Shown: in pieces, positions 35,335 through 45,300 of the stretch
How the letters are laid out: each line of letters opens with the position of its first letter
Position numbering within the stretch: position 1 is the first letter of the stretch
Source: Vibrio sp. HDW18
GTDB taxonomy: Bacteria; Pseudomonadota; Gammaproteobacteria; Enterobacterales; Vibrionaceae
Direction of reading: 5' to 3'
Assembly: GCF_011306175.1 (NCBI RefSeq)
Contig: NZ_CP049913.1
Location: 2,108,001-2,172,000 of the forward strand
Length of the DNA stretch: 64,000 nucleotides
Program-made: the position numbers and the translations under genes
The notes under the pieces: generated by a model
What the model was told of the DNA's origin: nothing
Seen by the model: the letters and a program-made list of their open reading frames with translations, nothing else
Databases searched by the model: none

Positions 35335-36246
35335 ATGCAGGTTTATGACATAAAGACAGATAATCACGGGCAGGAGTTAACCACGCATGGTGATGCGTCT
35401 TTCCCATGTGCCTCTTACGATGAGTTGTTTTCGCATTTTCTAAACGGTGAAGTGCCATGGCATTGGCATGATGAGGTAGAAGTCGTTTTCGTCGCGAAAG
35501 GCGAGAAAAAACTAGAGTGTATTAGACATTCAACGGTACTCAAACAGGGCGAGATGGTCTTGATAAACTCAGGAATATTGCATCGCTTTACTGATGTAGG
35601 AACTGAGGATTGTCGAATATTGAATGTATTGTTCAAGCCTCGTTTGTTTGGCGGCGATCCTGCTAGCCTTTTGTATACGAAATACGTCAAACCTATCGTC
35701 AGTAATCGCAGTTTTCTGTTTTATCAATTCAAGTCACAACAATCGTGGCAAGCAGAAGCGATCGCTCAGCTTCGCAATGGTTTTAGTGCGTGGGAATCAT
35801 CAGGTATTGGCTATGAGATGATAATGACCGCCAGTTTGATGCAATGCTGGATGCTCCTTTGTCGTAATGAATCTCATCTTTTAAGTGAGGGAGAGAAAGG
35901 TTCTGGAAACGAAAGACGGGTACAAAATGTGATGCAGTTTATTCAATCGCATTATGCTGAAAGTATCTCGGTTGCAGACATCAGCGCTGCTGCAAATATT
36001 AGTGAGAGTGAGTGCTATCGTATGTTCAAGCAGACTCTCAATTGCACGCCAAATGGTTACTTGATGAGTTACCGCTTACGCTCTGCAGCAGGAATGCTAA
36101 GTGATTCATCAAGCAAGGTGACAGAAATAGCACATAGTGTCGGTTTTAGTTGCCCAGCCTATTTTGCGAAAAAATTCCGTCAGAGTTATGGTGTGAGTCC
36201 GAAGCAATATCGCACACAAGTTCTGGCTAGCATCACCCTCTGGTAG
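35335..36246 (+). CDS. AraC-family regulator with N-terminal cupin domain
   Basis: A 303-residue regulator. The N-terminal cupin-like sensor has EVPWHWHDEVEVVFVAKGEKKLEC and QGEMVLINSGILHRF; the C-terminal part has two helix-turn-helix motifs (SVADISAAANISESECYRMFKQTLNCTP and KVTEIAHSVGFSCPAYFAKKFRQSYGVSPKQYR), the AraC/XylS signature. It is divergent from the MFS gene with 126 bases between starts, the usual layout of a local activator and its transporter. The ligand is unknown, likely a sugar or small carbon source. Confidence 0.88.
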   Translation: MQVYDIKTDNHGQELTTHGDASFPCASYDELFSHFLNGEVPWHWHDEVEVVFVAKGEKKLECIRHSTVLKQGEMVLINSGILHRFTDVGTEDCRILNVLFKPRLFGGDPASLLYTKYVKPIVSNRSFLFYQFKSQQSWQAEAIAQLRNGFSAWESSGIGYEMIMTASLMQCWMLLCRNESHLLSEGEKGSGNERRVQNVMQFIQSHYAESISVADISAAANISESECYRMFKQTLNCTPNGYLMSYRLRSAAGMLSDSSSKVTEIAHSVGFSCPAYFAKKFRQSYGVSPKQYRTQVLASITLW

Positions 36247-36279
36247 CAGAGGCCATCAGTAACATCGTTCAGTCTCTCC

Positions 36280-36894
36280 TCATTTCATTAAACTCAGCAA
36301 ATATTTACACGCTGCTTTTGGATCGTCTGCATGACAGATGGCTGATAGCAGTGCTAAACCGTGTACTCCGGTTGCCGTGAGATCTGGAATGTTGGTTTGG
36401 TTGATGCCACCGATCGCGACGATGGGGAGGGAGGTTGTGTTGAGCGCCATCTTCAATCCATTGATCCCCCAGTGCTTTTTAGTATTGGTTTTGCTTGGTG
36501 TGGCATAGATGGCGCTTAAGCCGATGTAATCAATCGGCAGGGCGTCGGCTTCTGCAAGTTGTTGTTCATTTTCAATTGATAAACCTAGGATTTTATTGGG
36601 GCCAATCAGTTGACGTGCGATGTGCGCTGGCATGTCCGATTGACCGAGATGTACGCCATCAGCATTGACGGCGAGTGCGACATCCACTCGGTCGTTGATG
36701 ATCATCGGGACATTGGTGCCTTGGAGGATCTCTTTTACCGCGAGGGCTCGCGTAATAAAAGCACGGACATCACCATGTTTTTCTCGAACTTGCACCATAG
36801 TGACCCCTCCTTGTACCGCTTTGCTGACCACCCGCTTGAGTGTGGCTAAATCTTGTTGGTCATCGGTGACTAAATACAGACGATAGGCATTCAT
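36280..36894 (-). CDS. thiE: Thiamine-phosphate synthase
   Basis: A 204-residue TIM-barrel enzyme joining HMP-pyrophosphate and the thiazole phosphate to thiamine phosphate. Marks: YLVTDDQ, GGVTMVQVREKHGD, PMIINDRVDVALAVNADGVHLGQSDMP, GLSAIYATPSKTNTKK and IVAIGGINQTNI. It is the last gene of the minus-strand operon that begins with thiD, 71 bases after thiM, with AGGAAA before its start. With ThiD, ThiM and TenA it completes salvage of both thiamine halves. Confidence 0.95.
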   Translation of the reverse strand: MNAYRLYLVTDDQQDLATLKRVVSKAVQGGVTMVQVREKHGDVRAFITRALAVKEILQGTNVPMIINDRVDVALAVNADGVHLGQSDMPAHIARQLIGPNKILGLSIENEQQLAEADALPIDYIGLSAIYATPSKTNTKKHWGINGLKMALNTTSLPIVAIGGINQTNIPDLTATGVHGLALLSAICHADDPKAACKYLLSLMK

Positions 36895-36965
36895 GGGGTT
36901 TCCTCACTGCCACCAACCTTTGTGATGAGTTGGGGCATTCTGTTCATTGGCTCGTTTTTTTTGGG

Positions 36966-37772
36966 TTAATCAATCGAATTTTCAATGACCTGTAGCTTGA
37001 GTCGCTTGGTTAATGTTTGGTCATCAAGTCGATATAACTCGTCAAGTAAAGTGAATTGTAAGCTGCCGGGTCCACGCGCTTGTTCTGCTGCGATTTCACC
37101 GGCTACGCCCAGCACTGCGGCGGCAGCCAAACCGGTGTGATCGCCCACTGCGGCAAAGGCACCCGTGAGTGCGGTTAGGGTGCAACCCATTCCGGTGACG
37201 TATGGCATCATCGGATGGCCATTGTGTAGGCTTACGATGCGAGATGGGGTGACGATGTAATCGGTCTCGCCGGAAATGACCACGTTTGCGCCGTAGCTCG
37301 CGACGAGAAATTGAGCGGCGCCTAAGGCTGCATCACTAGAGTCTAGGGCATCCACTCCTTTACTTTGTGCTGGCTGACCGGCGAGCGCAATAATTTCTGA
37401 GGCGTTACCACGAATGATCAGTCGATCCGCCAAGCGCGCAATCTGGCGGGAGGTTTCAGTTCTCAAGCCGCTAGCGCCGCAGCCGACAGGATCAAGCACG
37501 ACGACTTTATGCTGGGCATTCGCTTGCTGTACCGCGAACCACATGCGTGGTGTCCAAACACTATCGAGCGTGCCAATGTTGATCACCAGTGCCCCAGCCA
37601 AGGCGATCATTTCTGTCATTTCTTGTTGTGAATGGGCCATGATTGGCGATGCACCGATCGCCAGCAGAGCGTTGGCCGTGTTGTTCATCACCACGTAGTT
37701 AGTAATGTTAACCACCAGTGGTTTTTGTTGGCGCACTGCGTTTAACGTTTGAGTGATTTGTTCAATTAACAT
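36966..37772 (-). CDS. thiM: Hydroxyethylthiazole kinase
   Basis: A 268-residue ribokinase-like kinase that phosphorylates salvaged 4-methyl-5-hydroxyethylthiazole. Marks: [31 protein letters not shown] at the N-terminus, [16 protein letters not shown] and the ATP/anion hole [14 protein letters not shown]. Only 11 bases separate it from tenA, so it is translated from the same operon. Confidence 0.96.
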   Translation of the reverse strand: MLIEQITQTLNAVRQQKPLVVNITNYVVMNNTANALLAIGASPIMAHSQQEMTEMIALAGALVINIGTLDSVWTPRMWFAVQQANAQHKVVVLDPVGCGASGLRTETSRQIARLADRLIIRGNASEIIALAGQPAQSKGVDALDSSDAALGAAQFLVASYGANVVISGETDYIVTPSRIVSLHNGHPMMPYVTGMGCTLTALTGAFAAVGDHTGLAAAAVLGVAGEIAAEQARGPGSLQFTLLDELYRLDDQTLTKRLKLQVIENSID

Positions 37773-37783
37773 GTCGATTTTCC

Positions 37784-38455
37784 CTATTTGCCTTGTTTAG
37801 CGTTCAAGCCTTGTTGCCAGAAAGCCACTTCCATGCGTGTTGCGGTTTTGAATACCTCAATCAGATTTTGACCGCGTTGGCTATTGAGGTCGATTTCAGC
37901 TAATAGCTGGTTAAAGTGTTGCGTGCCTTTTTCAACCCCAGACTGGAACTCTGCTCCACCATAGAGAGTGATCCAACTTGCGTAAGGATTACCGGCGATG
38001 ACGGTGTTGTTATCGTTGATCAGCATTTTGCCGATAGTCGCATAACCGATAGAGCAAGGGGCTAATGCCGTGTACAGGTCAAGCAAATCACCGCTCATGC
38101 CCGCATCCAACACATAGCGCGTATAGGCGACGGTGCCAACATCTTCCGGTTCATGTTCCAGATCGGACTCGGTTAGTCCCCACTGCGCACAGTAAGTGAC
38201 GTGATGAGCAATTTCTGACTCTAGCAGCGCCTGAACACTCGGCAATGCCCGGCGCATGTCATGCAATGTGCGAGCTTTATAAATCGCTAACGCGTAAGCG
38301 CGAGCATATTGTTTGAGAAATAAGAAATCCTGTTTGAGATAGTGCAGAAAACAGGGCTGAGCCAGTGTTGCTTGTGCTAATTGTTGTACGAAAAGGTGTT
38401 CGGTATATTGCTGCCAATCTTGACGGCATGCGTTGATTAAATCTTGGGATTGCAT
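37784..38455 (-). CDS. tenA: Aminopyrimidine aminohydrolase TenA (thiaminase II)
   Basis: A 223-residue helical protein of the TenA family. The nucleophile is Cys134 in [13 protein letters not shown]; acidic residues in [15 protein letters not shown] and the final [12 protein letters not shown] region agree with the active site. Bacterial TenA turns formylaminopyrimidine breakdown products of thiamine into HMP. Its position after a thiY-like binding protein suits the pathway that imports formylaminopyrimidine and recycles it. Confidence 0.93.
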   Translation of the reverse strand: MQSQDLINACRQDWQQYTEHLFVQQLAQATLAQPCFLHYLKQDFLFLKQYARAYALAIYKARTLHDMRRALPSVQALLESEIAHHVTYCAQWGLTESDLEHEPEDVGTVAYTRYVLDAGMSGDLLDLYTALAPCSIGYATIGKMLINDNNTVIAGNPYASWITLYGGAEFQSGVEKGTQHFNQLLAEIDLNSQRGQNLIEVFKTATRMEVAFWQQGLNAKQGK

Positions 38456-38473
38456 AAGGGGATAACCTCGGGC

Positions 38474-39424
38474 TCAGTCAAAATTAGGTAGGTAATCTTT
38501 CGCTTGTGGGCGTGTTGCAATGATGTTTTGCGAGTACATGAACTCGGCATAATCGTCATAGCGTTTTAGATCAATCGCGGATGGACGAAGCGCGAAACGG
38601 GTCAAGGTATCATTCCAAGCGCGTTGATTGAGTGGGTTGTTGAGCGTATCTGGCGAGTAAGCGACAAAGGTGGCCCAAGAGGATTGCGGATGGTTGATGA
38701 TGTGCATGGTGGCTCGTTCAAGCGCTTTGTTGAAGGCTGTGATCGCTTGCTTATCGTAGGTTTTGGCATTGGCGACAAACACCAGTTCATCATATGCCGG
38801 AACGCCATATTCTTCAGGGAAGAACGCTTTGGCTTGGTAACCTTCTAACGCGAGTTGGTTTATTTCGAAGTTGCGCAGTCCCCCCCAAATCGCATCCACT
38901 TTGCCTGAGGCTAAAGATGAAGAGAGCGCCCAGCCGACATTGATGATTTGTACTTCCGACAGCTTGATATTTGCTTGGGCCAGCATAGTGCCGATGGTTG
39001 CTTCTTCATTACCTGCGATTGTAATCCCAATTTTCTTGCCTTTGAGATCGGTAAGGCTGTCATGCTTGCCGTTGTCTAGCACCATCATGGTATTCAGCGG
39101 TGTCGCGATCAGTGTCGCGGAGCGGATCAGTGGCAGTCCGGCGGCCACATCTATGATCAGGTTTGGCTGGTATGATATCGCCAGATCCATTTTACCTGCA
39201 GCGACCAGCTTAGGCGGCATACTGGGATCGGCTGGCTCTTGAATATTGACTTTCAAACCTTGCTCTTTGAAGTAGCCAAGCTGCTGAGCAACAATGATCG
39301 GGCCGTGATTGGGGTTCACGAACCAATCTAACATCAACGTTAGCTCTTTTTGTGCCGCAAGGGCGTGAGTGGCGATAAGCGATGCCAGTAGAGCGGTCGC
39401 GCGAATAAGTTTGTTTCTGTTCAT
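38474..39424 (-). CDS. thiY: Thiamine-precursor ABC transporter, periplasmic binding protein ThiY
   Basis: A 316-residue precursor with a signal peptide (LLASLIATHALA-AQKE) and the NMT1/THI5-like fold: LTLMLDWFVNPNHGPIIVAQQLGYFKEQGL, which in ThiY/THI5 proteins forms the pyrimidine pocket, and EEYGVPAYDELVFVANAKTY. It probably binds formylaminopyrimidine or HMP in the periplasm and hands it to ThiX. It lies 18 bases after thiX and 19 before tenA. Confidence 0.9.
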   Translation of the reverse strand: MNRNKLIRATALLASLIATHALAAQKELTLMLDWFVNPNHGPIIVAQQLGYFKEQGLKVNIQEPADPSMPPKLVAAGKMDLAISYQPNLIIDVAAGLPLIRSATLIATPLNTMMVLDNGKHDSLTDLKGKKIGITIAGNEEATIGTMLAQANIKLSEVQIINVGWALSSSLASGKVDAIWGGLRNFEINQLALEGYQAKAFFPEEYGVPAYDELVFVANAKTYDKQAITAFNKALERATMHIINHPQSSWATFVAYSPDTLNNPLNQRAWNDTLTRFALRPSAIDLKRYDDYAEFMYSQNIIATRPQAKDYLPNFD

Positions 39425-39441
39425 AAGGGTGATCCTTTACG

Positions 39442-40248
39442 TTATCTTGATTGCTGTTGCCAAGGTATGGCTTTTTTCAATAATCTGTCCGTGATGAAAT
39501 AGAGTGCGATAGAGAGCACGGCAAGGATAAACAGCGCGGCAAACATCTCATCGATCATCATCCGTGCGTTGGCTTGCAGCATCAGATAACCCAAGCCAGC
39601 ACTGGATCCAACCCACTCTCCGACGACCGCACCGATAGGAGCGATCACCACCGCAACCCGAATACCAGAGGCCAAGGTGGGTAGTGCTGCTGGTAATTGA
39701 ATGTGCCACAGTAGTTGCCATTTCGAAGCGCCCATGGTTTTCGCCAGATCGAGGTATCCGGTTGGGGTATTGCGTAAACCGTCATAACAGCAGGTGGTCA
39801 CAGGGAAAAAGATGATGATCGCCGCCATCACCACTTTGGAGGCAATCCCATAGCCAAGCCACAGCATCAGAATGGGCGCGATGGCAAACACCGGAATGGC
39901 TTGGCTGGCGATCAGTAGCGGCAGTAGCCAACGTTTTAGTGGTTCGTACAGCAACATTTGTAGTGCAAACAGCAAACCCATAGACAAACCAAGCCCTAGA
40001 CCGAGCAAGATTTCCTGTGCGGTGACCCAAGTGTGTGCGAGTAACACGGGGTAGCGAGAGAGTAGCCGCTGCAACACATCCTGCGGTGCTGGCACAATAA
40101 AGCTCGGTATATTGAAGGTCATGACTATCAGTTGCCACAGGCCTAAGATGACTGCGGTTGTGATCACTAAGCGTAAGATTGGATTGCTGACCGGTTGTCG
40201 GTGAGTGATCGATAGCGAGGCCGCGGAGTCTTGAGTGATATCACGCAT
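39442..40248 (-). CDS. thiX: Thiamine-precursor ABC transporter, permease ThiX
   Basis: A 268-residue permease with about six membrane helices and the BPD_transp_1 (EAA) loop near TMGASKWQLLWHIQLPAALPTLASGIRVAVVIAPIGAVVGEW. The family includes the SsuC/TauC-type permeases; the thiamine assignment comes from the neighbours. Its start overlaps the end of thiZ by 8 bases, so the two are translationally coupled. Confidence 0.9.
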   Translation of the reverse strand: MRDITQDSAASLSITHRQPVSNPILRLVITTAVILGLWQLIVMTFNIPSFIVPAPQDVLQRLLSRYPVLLAHTWVTAQEILLGLGLGLSMGLLFALQMLLYEPLKRWLLPLLIASQAIPVFAIAPILMLWLGYGIASKVVMAAIIIFFPVTTCCYDGLRNTPTGYLDLAKTMGASKWQLLWHIQLPAALPTLASGIRVAVVIAPIGAVVGEWVGSSAGLGYLMLQANARMMIDEMFAALFILAVLSIALYFITDRLLKKAIPWQQQSR

Positions 40249-40999
40249 AATCTTGCTCCAACTGATCTAGGATCGTTTGCTGTAAGGTGGCGCAGGCACC
40301 ATCAAACAAGCGAGGAGGGCGAGTGTCGGGTAGCGGCAGACGCTGAGCTTGGGCGGGGGAGCCTTGCAGTACATATAACTGATCAGCCAGCCGCACCGCT
40401 TCTTGTGGATCATGAGTGATCAGCACCACCGTTTTATTTTTGAGTAGCGTGGCAGATAAGGTTTGCAACTTATGCCGGGTTACGGCATCGAGTGCCGAGA
40501 ACGGCTCATCCATCAAAACCAGTGGCTTGTCTTGCATCAGAGTGCGGGCTAGTGCCACCCGTTGCCGCATTCCTCCTGAAAGCTGGGCAGGTTTGGCGTC
40601 GGCATAGTCCGCTAAGCCAACTTGTTCGAGCAAGTGAATTGCTGGTTGCTTTTCCGCTGCGGGATTGGAGTGCGAGCCAGAAAAGCGCGCACTTAAGCGA
40701 ACGTTATCCAAGACATTGAGCCACGGCAACAACAAATCCTGTTGTGCCATATAGGCGATCCGCTCGCGCAGCGGTAATCCGTCGCTGGTTGTTAGCTTAC
40801 CTTGCCAAACTGCTTGCTCATCTAACAAGCCAGCCAGATAGCGTAACAGCGTGGTTTTTCCGCAGCCGCTGCGTCCCAATAACACCGTCCACTGACCAGC
40901 AGGAATGGTCATGTTGATGGTTGCTAATGTCGCCGTCTGGCTGTCTTGGTATCTCAGACTGGCATCACTAAGCTCAATCCCCATTGCTTTAGCGCACAT
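40241..40999 (-). CDS. thiZ: Thiamine-precursor ABC transporter, ATPase ThiZ
   Basis: A 252-residue ABC ATPase: Walker A GRSGCGKTT, Q-loop in YMAQQDLLLPW, signature LSGGMRQRVALART, Walker B LVLMDEPFSALD and the switch His in VVLITHDPQEA. The long frame upstream to 41221 overlaps thiD out of phase and is not real. I take ATG 40999 (AGGG eight bases before), which overlaps the end of thiD by 11 bases; ATG 40984 is an alternative, right after the thiD stop. It energises uptake of pyrimidine precursor through ThiX. Confidence 0.9.
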   Translation of the reverse strand: MCAKAMGIELSDASLRYQDSQTATLATINMTIPAGQWTVLLGRSGCGKTTLLRYLAGLLDEQAVWQGKLTTSDGLPLRERIAYMAQQDLLLPWLNVLDNVRLSARFSGSHSNPAAEKQPAIHLLEQVGLADYADAKPAQLSGGMRQRVALARTLMQDKPLVLMDEPFSALDAVTRHKLQTLSATLLKNKTVVLITHDPQEAVRLADQLYVLQGSPAQAQRLPLPDTRPPRLFDGACATLQQTILDQLEQDYA

Positions 41000-41846
41000 C
41001 GTGGTGCCCTGCAAAGAAGTGGTGTACCGGGCCGTGACCTTGACCCACTTCCAGCTCATCGGCATGAGCGATCGCTTGAGAGATGTAGTGCTTAGCGAGA
41101 TGAACCGCATGGCTAAGGTGATGGCCTTGTGCAAGATAAGAGGCCATCGCTGCAGAAAGAGTGCAGCCTGTACCATGAGTGTTGTTGGTGGGGTAACGTT
41201 GTGCCCTGAGCAGTTCGGCACCCTCTGACGTGATCAGCAGATCATTGCTATTTTGATCCTTCTGTAGATGACCGCCTTTTAACAACACGGCGTTAGCGCC
41301 AAGCGCGCGAAGATCATCCATCATCGCCTGCATTTCTGCTTCGGATTCGGGTACTGATTTGCCGGTTAATGTCGCACCCTCAACAAGATTGGGGGTGATG
41401 ATGTCTGCAAGTGGGATGAGTAATTGCTTCAATGTGCTGATCGCGGATTGCTCCAGTAAGAGATCACCGCTGGTGGCAACCATAACCGGGTCAATCACTA
41501 GATATTTGGGTTGGTATTGTTGAATTTTATGCGCCACCACTTTGATGATATTGGCATCCGCCAGCATACCGATTTTTACCGCCACGATATTGAGATCGCT
41601 AAAAACAGCATCGAGTTGACTGGCTACATGTTCGATTGGGATTGGAAAAATGGCTGACACGCCTTGGGTATTTTGTGAGGTAACGGCGGTAATGACTGAG
41701 CATGCAAAACTGCCCGTTGCCGAGATGGCTTTTATGTCGGCTTGAATGCCCGCCCCGCCACCACTGTCTGAGCCGGCGATGGTTAATACAATAGGAATGG
41801 TTGAGGATCGGATCTGGTGAGAACAAAACGGTGATGGTGCTGCCAT
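40989..41846 (-). CDS. thiD: HMP/HMP-phosphate kinase
   Basis: A 285-residue ribokinase-like kinase that phosphorylates HMP twice to the pyrophosphate used by ThiE. Marks: VLTIAGSDSGGGAGIQADIKAISATGSFA, AVKIGMLAD, VIDPVMVATSGD, LLKGGH and the anion hole NNTHGTGCTLSAAMAS. It is the first gene behind the TPP riboswitch and has AGGAG six bases before its ATG. The N-terminal 15 residues extend beyond the usual family start. Confidence 0.95.
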   Translation of the reverse strand: MAAPSPFCSHQIRSSTIPIVLTIAGSDSGGGAGIQADIKAISATGSFACSVITAVTSQNTQGVSAIFPIPIEHVASQLDAVFSDLNIVAVKIGMLADANIIKVVAHKIQQYQPKYLVIDPVMVATSGDLLLEQSAISTLKQLLIPLADIITPNLVEGATLTGKSVPESEAEMQAMMDDLRALGANAVLLKGGHLQKDQNSNDLLITSEGAELLRAQRYPTNNTHGTGCTLSAAMASYLAQGHHLSHAVHLAKHYISQAIAHADELEVGQGHGPVHHFFAGHHDVR

Positions 41847-41954
41847 GGTCGCTCCTATAGCAAGACGTATAGGAACTGACTTTGCCGGCTAAGAGCGGAT
41901 CCCGTTTCGGATCGGCTGTAGCGTGCCTGAGAAATAAGGCGCAAGGTAAAGTTT

Positions 41955-42040
41955 TTATAGTTCCCTACGTCAGTACGAACTGAATCAGGTTCAACGGGTC
42001 TCGAATTTCGATCTCAGCCGACGTTTATCACGTGGCCCCC
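41955..42040 (-). promoter_or_regulatory. TPP (thiamine pyrophosphate) riboswitch
   Basis: On the minus strand the aptamer runs from 42040 to about 41961. It shows the GGGG start, GCTGAGA (near 42013), ACCCGTTGAACCTGAT and the ending CGTAGGGAA, the invariant pieces of the THI element. The thiD ATG follows about 110 bases later. A stem in between (GATCC near 41897 with GGATC near 41913) may belong to the expression platform. High TPP should turn off the thiD-thiE operon. Confidence 0.95.
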
Positions 42041-42368
42041 GACTATTTGCCAAGGATGATAACAGGACGTTTAAGCAAGCGATACGTTTTTTGAGTGGAT
42101 GTGAGCGATAAGGAGGATGAGTGGTGGTCGGTGTCAATACTCCGCAGTGTCCAAGCATTTTGCTTATATCCGCTTCACACAATGCAGGATATTTCCTTAA
42201 GAAAGCTATCGCGGTTGAGTATGATGTTACACGCAACATTCCCCTAGCTTTATTATGGGAAATGATAATAAGTCGCTCAGATGGCGGAACAATGGCTTGA
42301 TGTAAAGTCACTCGCTTACAGTTGGCGGCACAAAATCTGGTGCCATCCGCAGGCCTAAGGGGTAACGT
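42041..42368. other. Divergent promoter region between the TPP riboswitch and the formate dehydrogenase gene
   Basis: 328 bases that must hold the operon promoter (minus) and the promoter of the large dehydrogenase gene (plus). AATGATAATAA at 42261-42271 resembles part of a Fur box, and GG-N10-GC at 42283-42296 resembles a sigma-54 core, but both are weak. AAGGGGTAACGT before ATG 42369 is the ribosome site. Confidence 0.5.
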
Positions 42369-45300
42369 ATGATCCAAATTGTTATAGATGGTAAATATCG
42401 TATCGTTGAGGCAGGGCAAACCGTACTGCAAGCCGCTAAAGTGTGTAGGGTCGAGATCCCATCGCTGTGTGGCCTGAATCGCTCGGCAGAAAAAATGGCC
42501 TGTGGTTTGTGTGTGGTTGAAGTGGAAAGTGGCGGTATTCACCGCGCTTGTGAGCTTGAAGTTTACAATGGCCTCAGCGTAAAAACCCAATCTGCCGCCC
42601 TTTCACTCCAGCGTAAACAGGCACTTAACCGGATTATGAGTGACCACTATGCCGACTGTGAAGCGCCGTGTAAAACGGCGTGTCCCGCCGGTGTCGATAT
42701 TCAATCTTATCTTTATCATCTGTCGCAAAACGACCAGCAAAAAGCGATTGAAGTTATCAAACGCACCTTGCCGATGCCCTTGTCGATTGGTCGGGTCTGC
42801 CCTGCGTTTTGTGAATCTGAGTGTCGCCGAGCGCTGGTCGACGATCCGCTTGCCATTCGTCAATTAAAGCGCCATGCCGCGGATGCCGATCTTGCTGCAC
42901 AACAAGCCTATACACCCGAGAAAAAAGCGGAAAAAGCCAAGCGCATCGCGATTGTCGGTAGTGGCCCAGGCGGCTTAACCGCTGGTTATTACCTCACTAA
43001 CGAAGGCTATCAAGTGGATGTGTTTGAAGCGATGCCGCAAGCGGGTGGATGGCTGCGTTATGGCATTCCAGAATACCGGTTACCGAAAAGCATTCTGGAT
43101 CAAGAGATCGAATTAATGTGCCGTAACGGTATGATGATCCATACCAATCAAAAACTTGGCCGCGACATCACCTTATCGCAATTAAGTGTGGATTATGATG
43201 CGCTATGTCTGGCAATCGGAGCTTCACAAGCCGTGGCTATGCACTATCCGGGGAGCGATCTGGCCGGTTGCTATTTGGGGGTGGATTATCTGAAAGACTT
43301 TGTCACTGAGCCGCGCTTTATCACCGGCAAGAAAGTCGCGGTGATTGGCGGCGGCAATACCGCGATTGATTGTGCCCGTACCGCAGTGCGAACCGGGGCT
43401 GACACCACTCTTATCTATCGTCGTACTCGCTCTGAAATGCCGGCCGCAGAGTATGAAATTGAAGAAGCTGAACATGAAGGGGTGAAGTTTCTGGTTTTAA
43501 CTAATCCGCTAGAAAATATCGCCGATGAGCACGGGCGGGTGTGCGCGGTCAAGTTGGAAAAAATGGCCCTTGGTGCCGCAGATACCTCCGGGCGTCGTCG
43601 TCCTGAAGCAACGGGAGAATATTTTACGGAATCGTTTGATACTGTGATTGCCGCGGTTTCTCAGCAGGTGGATTTGAGTTTTATGCAAGGTGAAGCATTA
43701 ACCATTCCACTCACGCGTTGGAATACGGCCGAGGTCAATCCACAAACCATGCACAGCGGGATTGGCAATATTTTCTGCCTCGGCGATTTTCGGCGTGGCC
43801 CGGCCACCGCAGTAGAAGCGGTCGCCGATGGCCGCCTTGCTGCGCAGGCGATCGACCGTTATTTGGAAGGTGGCATCGACCACATTCCTGTGATGCCTTT
43901 TAACTCACGTAAAGAGAAGAAGCTCCAGCAGGTCGACTCACACCATTTTGCCCATATTCAAAAAGTGGCGCGCACAATAATGCCAGAGCTCACATCCGCA
44001 CAGCGTGAACAGTGCTTTGCAGAGGTAGAGCTCGGTTTTGATCATACCCAAGCGATGGCCGAAGCGGCGCGCTGCTTAGAGTGTGGCTGCCAAGTCAATA
44101 CCGCGTGCAACTTGCGCGATTACGCGACAGAGTATGGTGCAGCGCAACACTTTGACCATTCGGTGAATATTAACAGTGATGAACAATGGCAAGCACTTCG
44201 TCGCAGCGATCCGCGCCATAAATATATGGTCGACCGCAGTTCACAGTTTATTGTGTTTGACGCCAACCGCTGTATTCGTTGTGGACAGTGTATTCAAGCC
44301 TGTCGTGAACAATCTGTGCAAGGCGTGCTGAGCTTTATGCAGCTTGAACATGGTCGTCCTGTGCTGCGCCCTGATTGCCGTCCGAATTTCGGTGGTCAAG
44401 GGGTGATGATGGGCGATTCTCGTTGTGTGCAATGTGGTGCTTGTGTACAAGCGTGCCCTGTTGGGGCGATGACCGATGCGCGTGATCGCTCGCAAGGGCG
44501 TGAAACTGCCTTACACAAAGTTGATACCATTTGTACCTATTGCGGTGTCGGTTGCAAGTTGACCATGCACGTCGATCAAGTGGCAAACCGCATTCGCTAT
44601 ATTGAAGGGGCAGACTCGCCGGTCAATCAAGGCATGTTGTGTGTGAAAGGCCGGTACGGTTTTGACTTTATCGCCAGCAAAGAGCGCCTCACCACCCCAC
44701 TGATCTGCAAAGATGGCCGGTTGCAACCGGCCAGTTGGCCAGAAGCAATTACCTTGATTGCGAGTAAATTCCGTACTATCAAACAAGATTTCGGTGGTCG
44801 CTCATTGGCTGGTTTCTCTTCGGCGAAAACCACCAATGAGGACAACTACGCCTTTCAAAAATTTATGCGTCGTGAGTTGGGGAGCAATAACGTAGATCAC
44901 TGTGCTAGGCTTTGTCACGCATCGACCGTCACTGGATTAGAAGCCTCGCTCGGCAGTGGCGCGATGACCAATGACATTCCTAGCATCAAACATTCCGATG
45001 TGATTTTTATTATTGGATCTGATACTTCAGCGGCGCATCCGGTGATCGCCTCTCACATTAAACAAGCGGTTCGTCATTATGGTGCACGCTTGATTGTGGC
45101 GGATCCGAAACGCATCGCGATGGCCGATCATGCCGAACTTTATTTGGCGCATCGTCCGGGGACTGATGTAATGTTGATCAATGGTGTGATGCAGCAAATC
45201 ATCAAAAATGGTTGGTACGATAGCGAGTATATTGAAGAGCGGGTTGATGGTTTTGATACCATGTTGCAATTGGTGATGTCGCCTGCTTATGCCTTAGATA

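Noticed and set aside
41000..41221. 74-residue N-terminal extension of thiZ
   Set aside because: It overlaps thiD out of phase; the ABC ATPase domain begins with the short start at 40999 or 40984.
42255..42275. Fur-box-like AATGATAATAA
   Set aside because: Only about half of the 19-bp consensus is matched and no iron-related gene is near.
42283..42296. Possible sigma-54 promoter (GG-N10-GC) before the formate dehydrogenase gene
   Set aside because: Only the GG/GC core fits; the TTGC part reads TGGC, and such matches occur by chance.
41991..42590. 199-codon minus-strand ORF across the riboswitch and the start of the dehydrogenase gene
   Set aside because: It runs through the TPP aptamer and antisense to a clear coding sequence, without protein-like composition or ribosome site.
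44914..44919. Selenocysteine site in the formate dehydrogenase
   Set aside because: The codon at the molybdenum ligand is TGT (Cys), not TGA, and no SECIS-like stem is needed.
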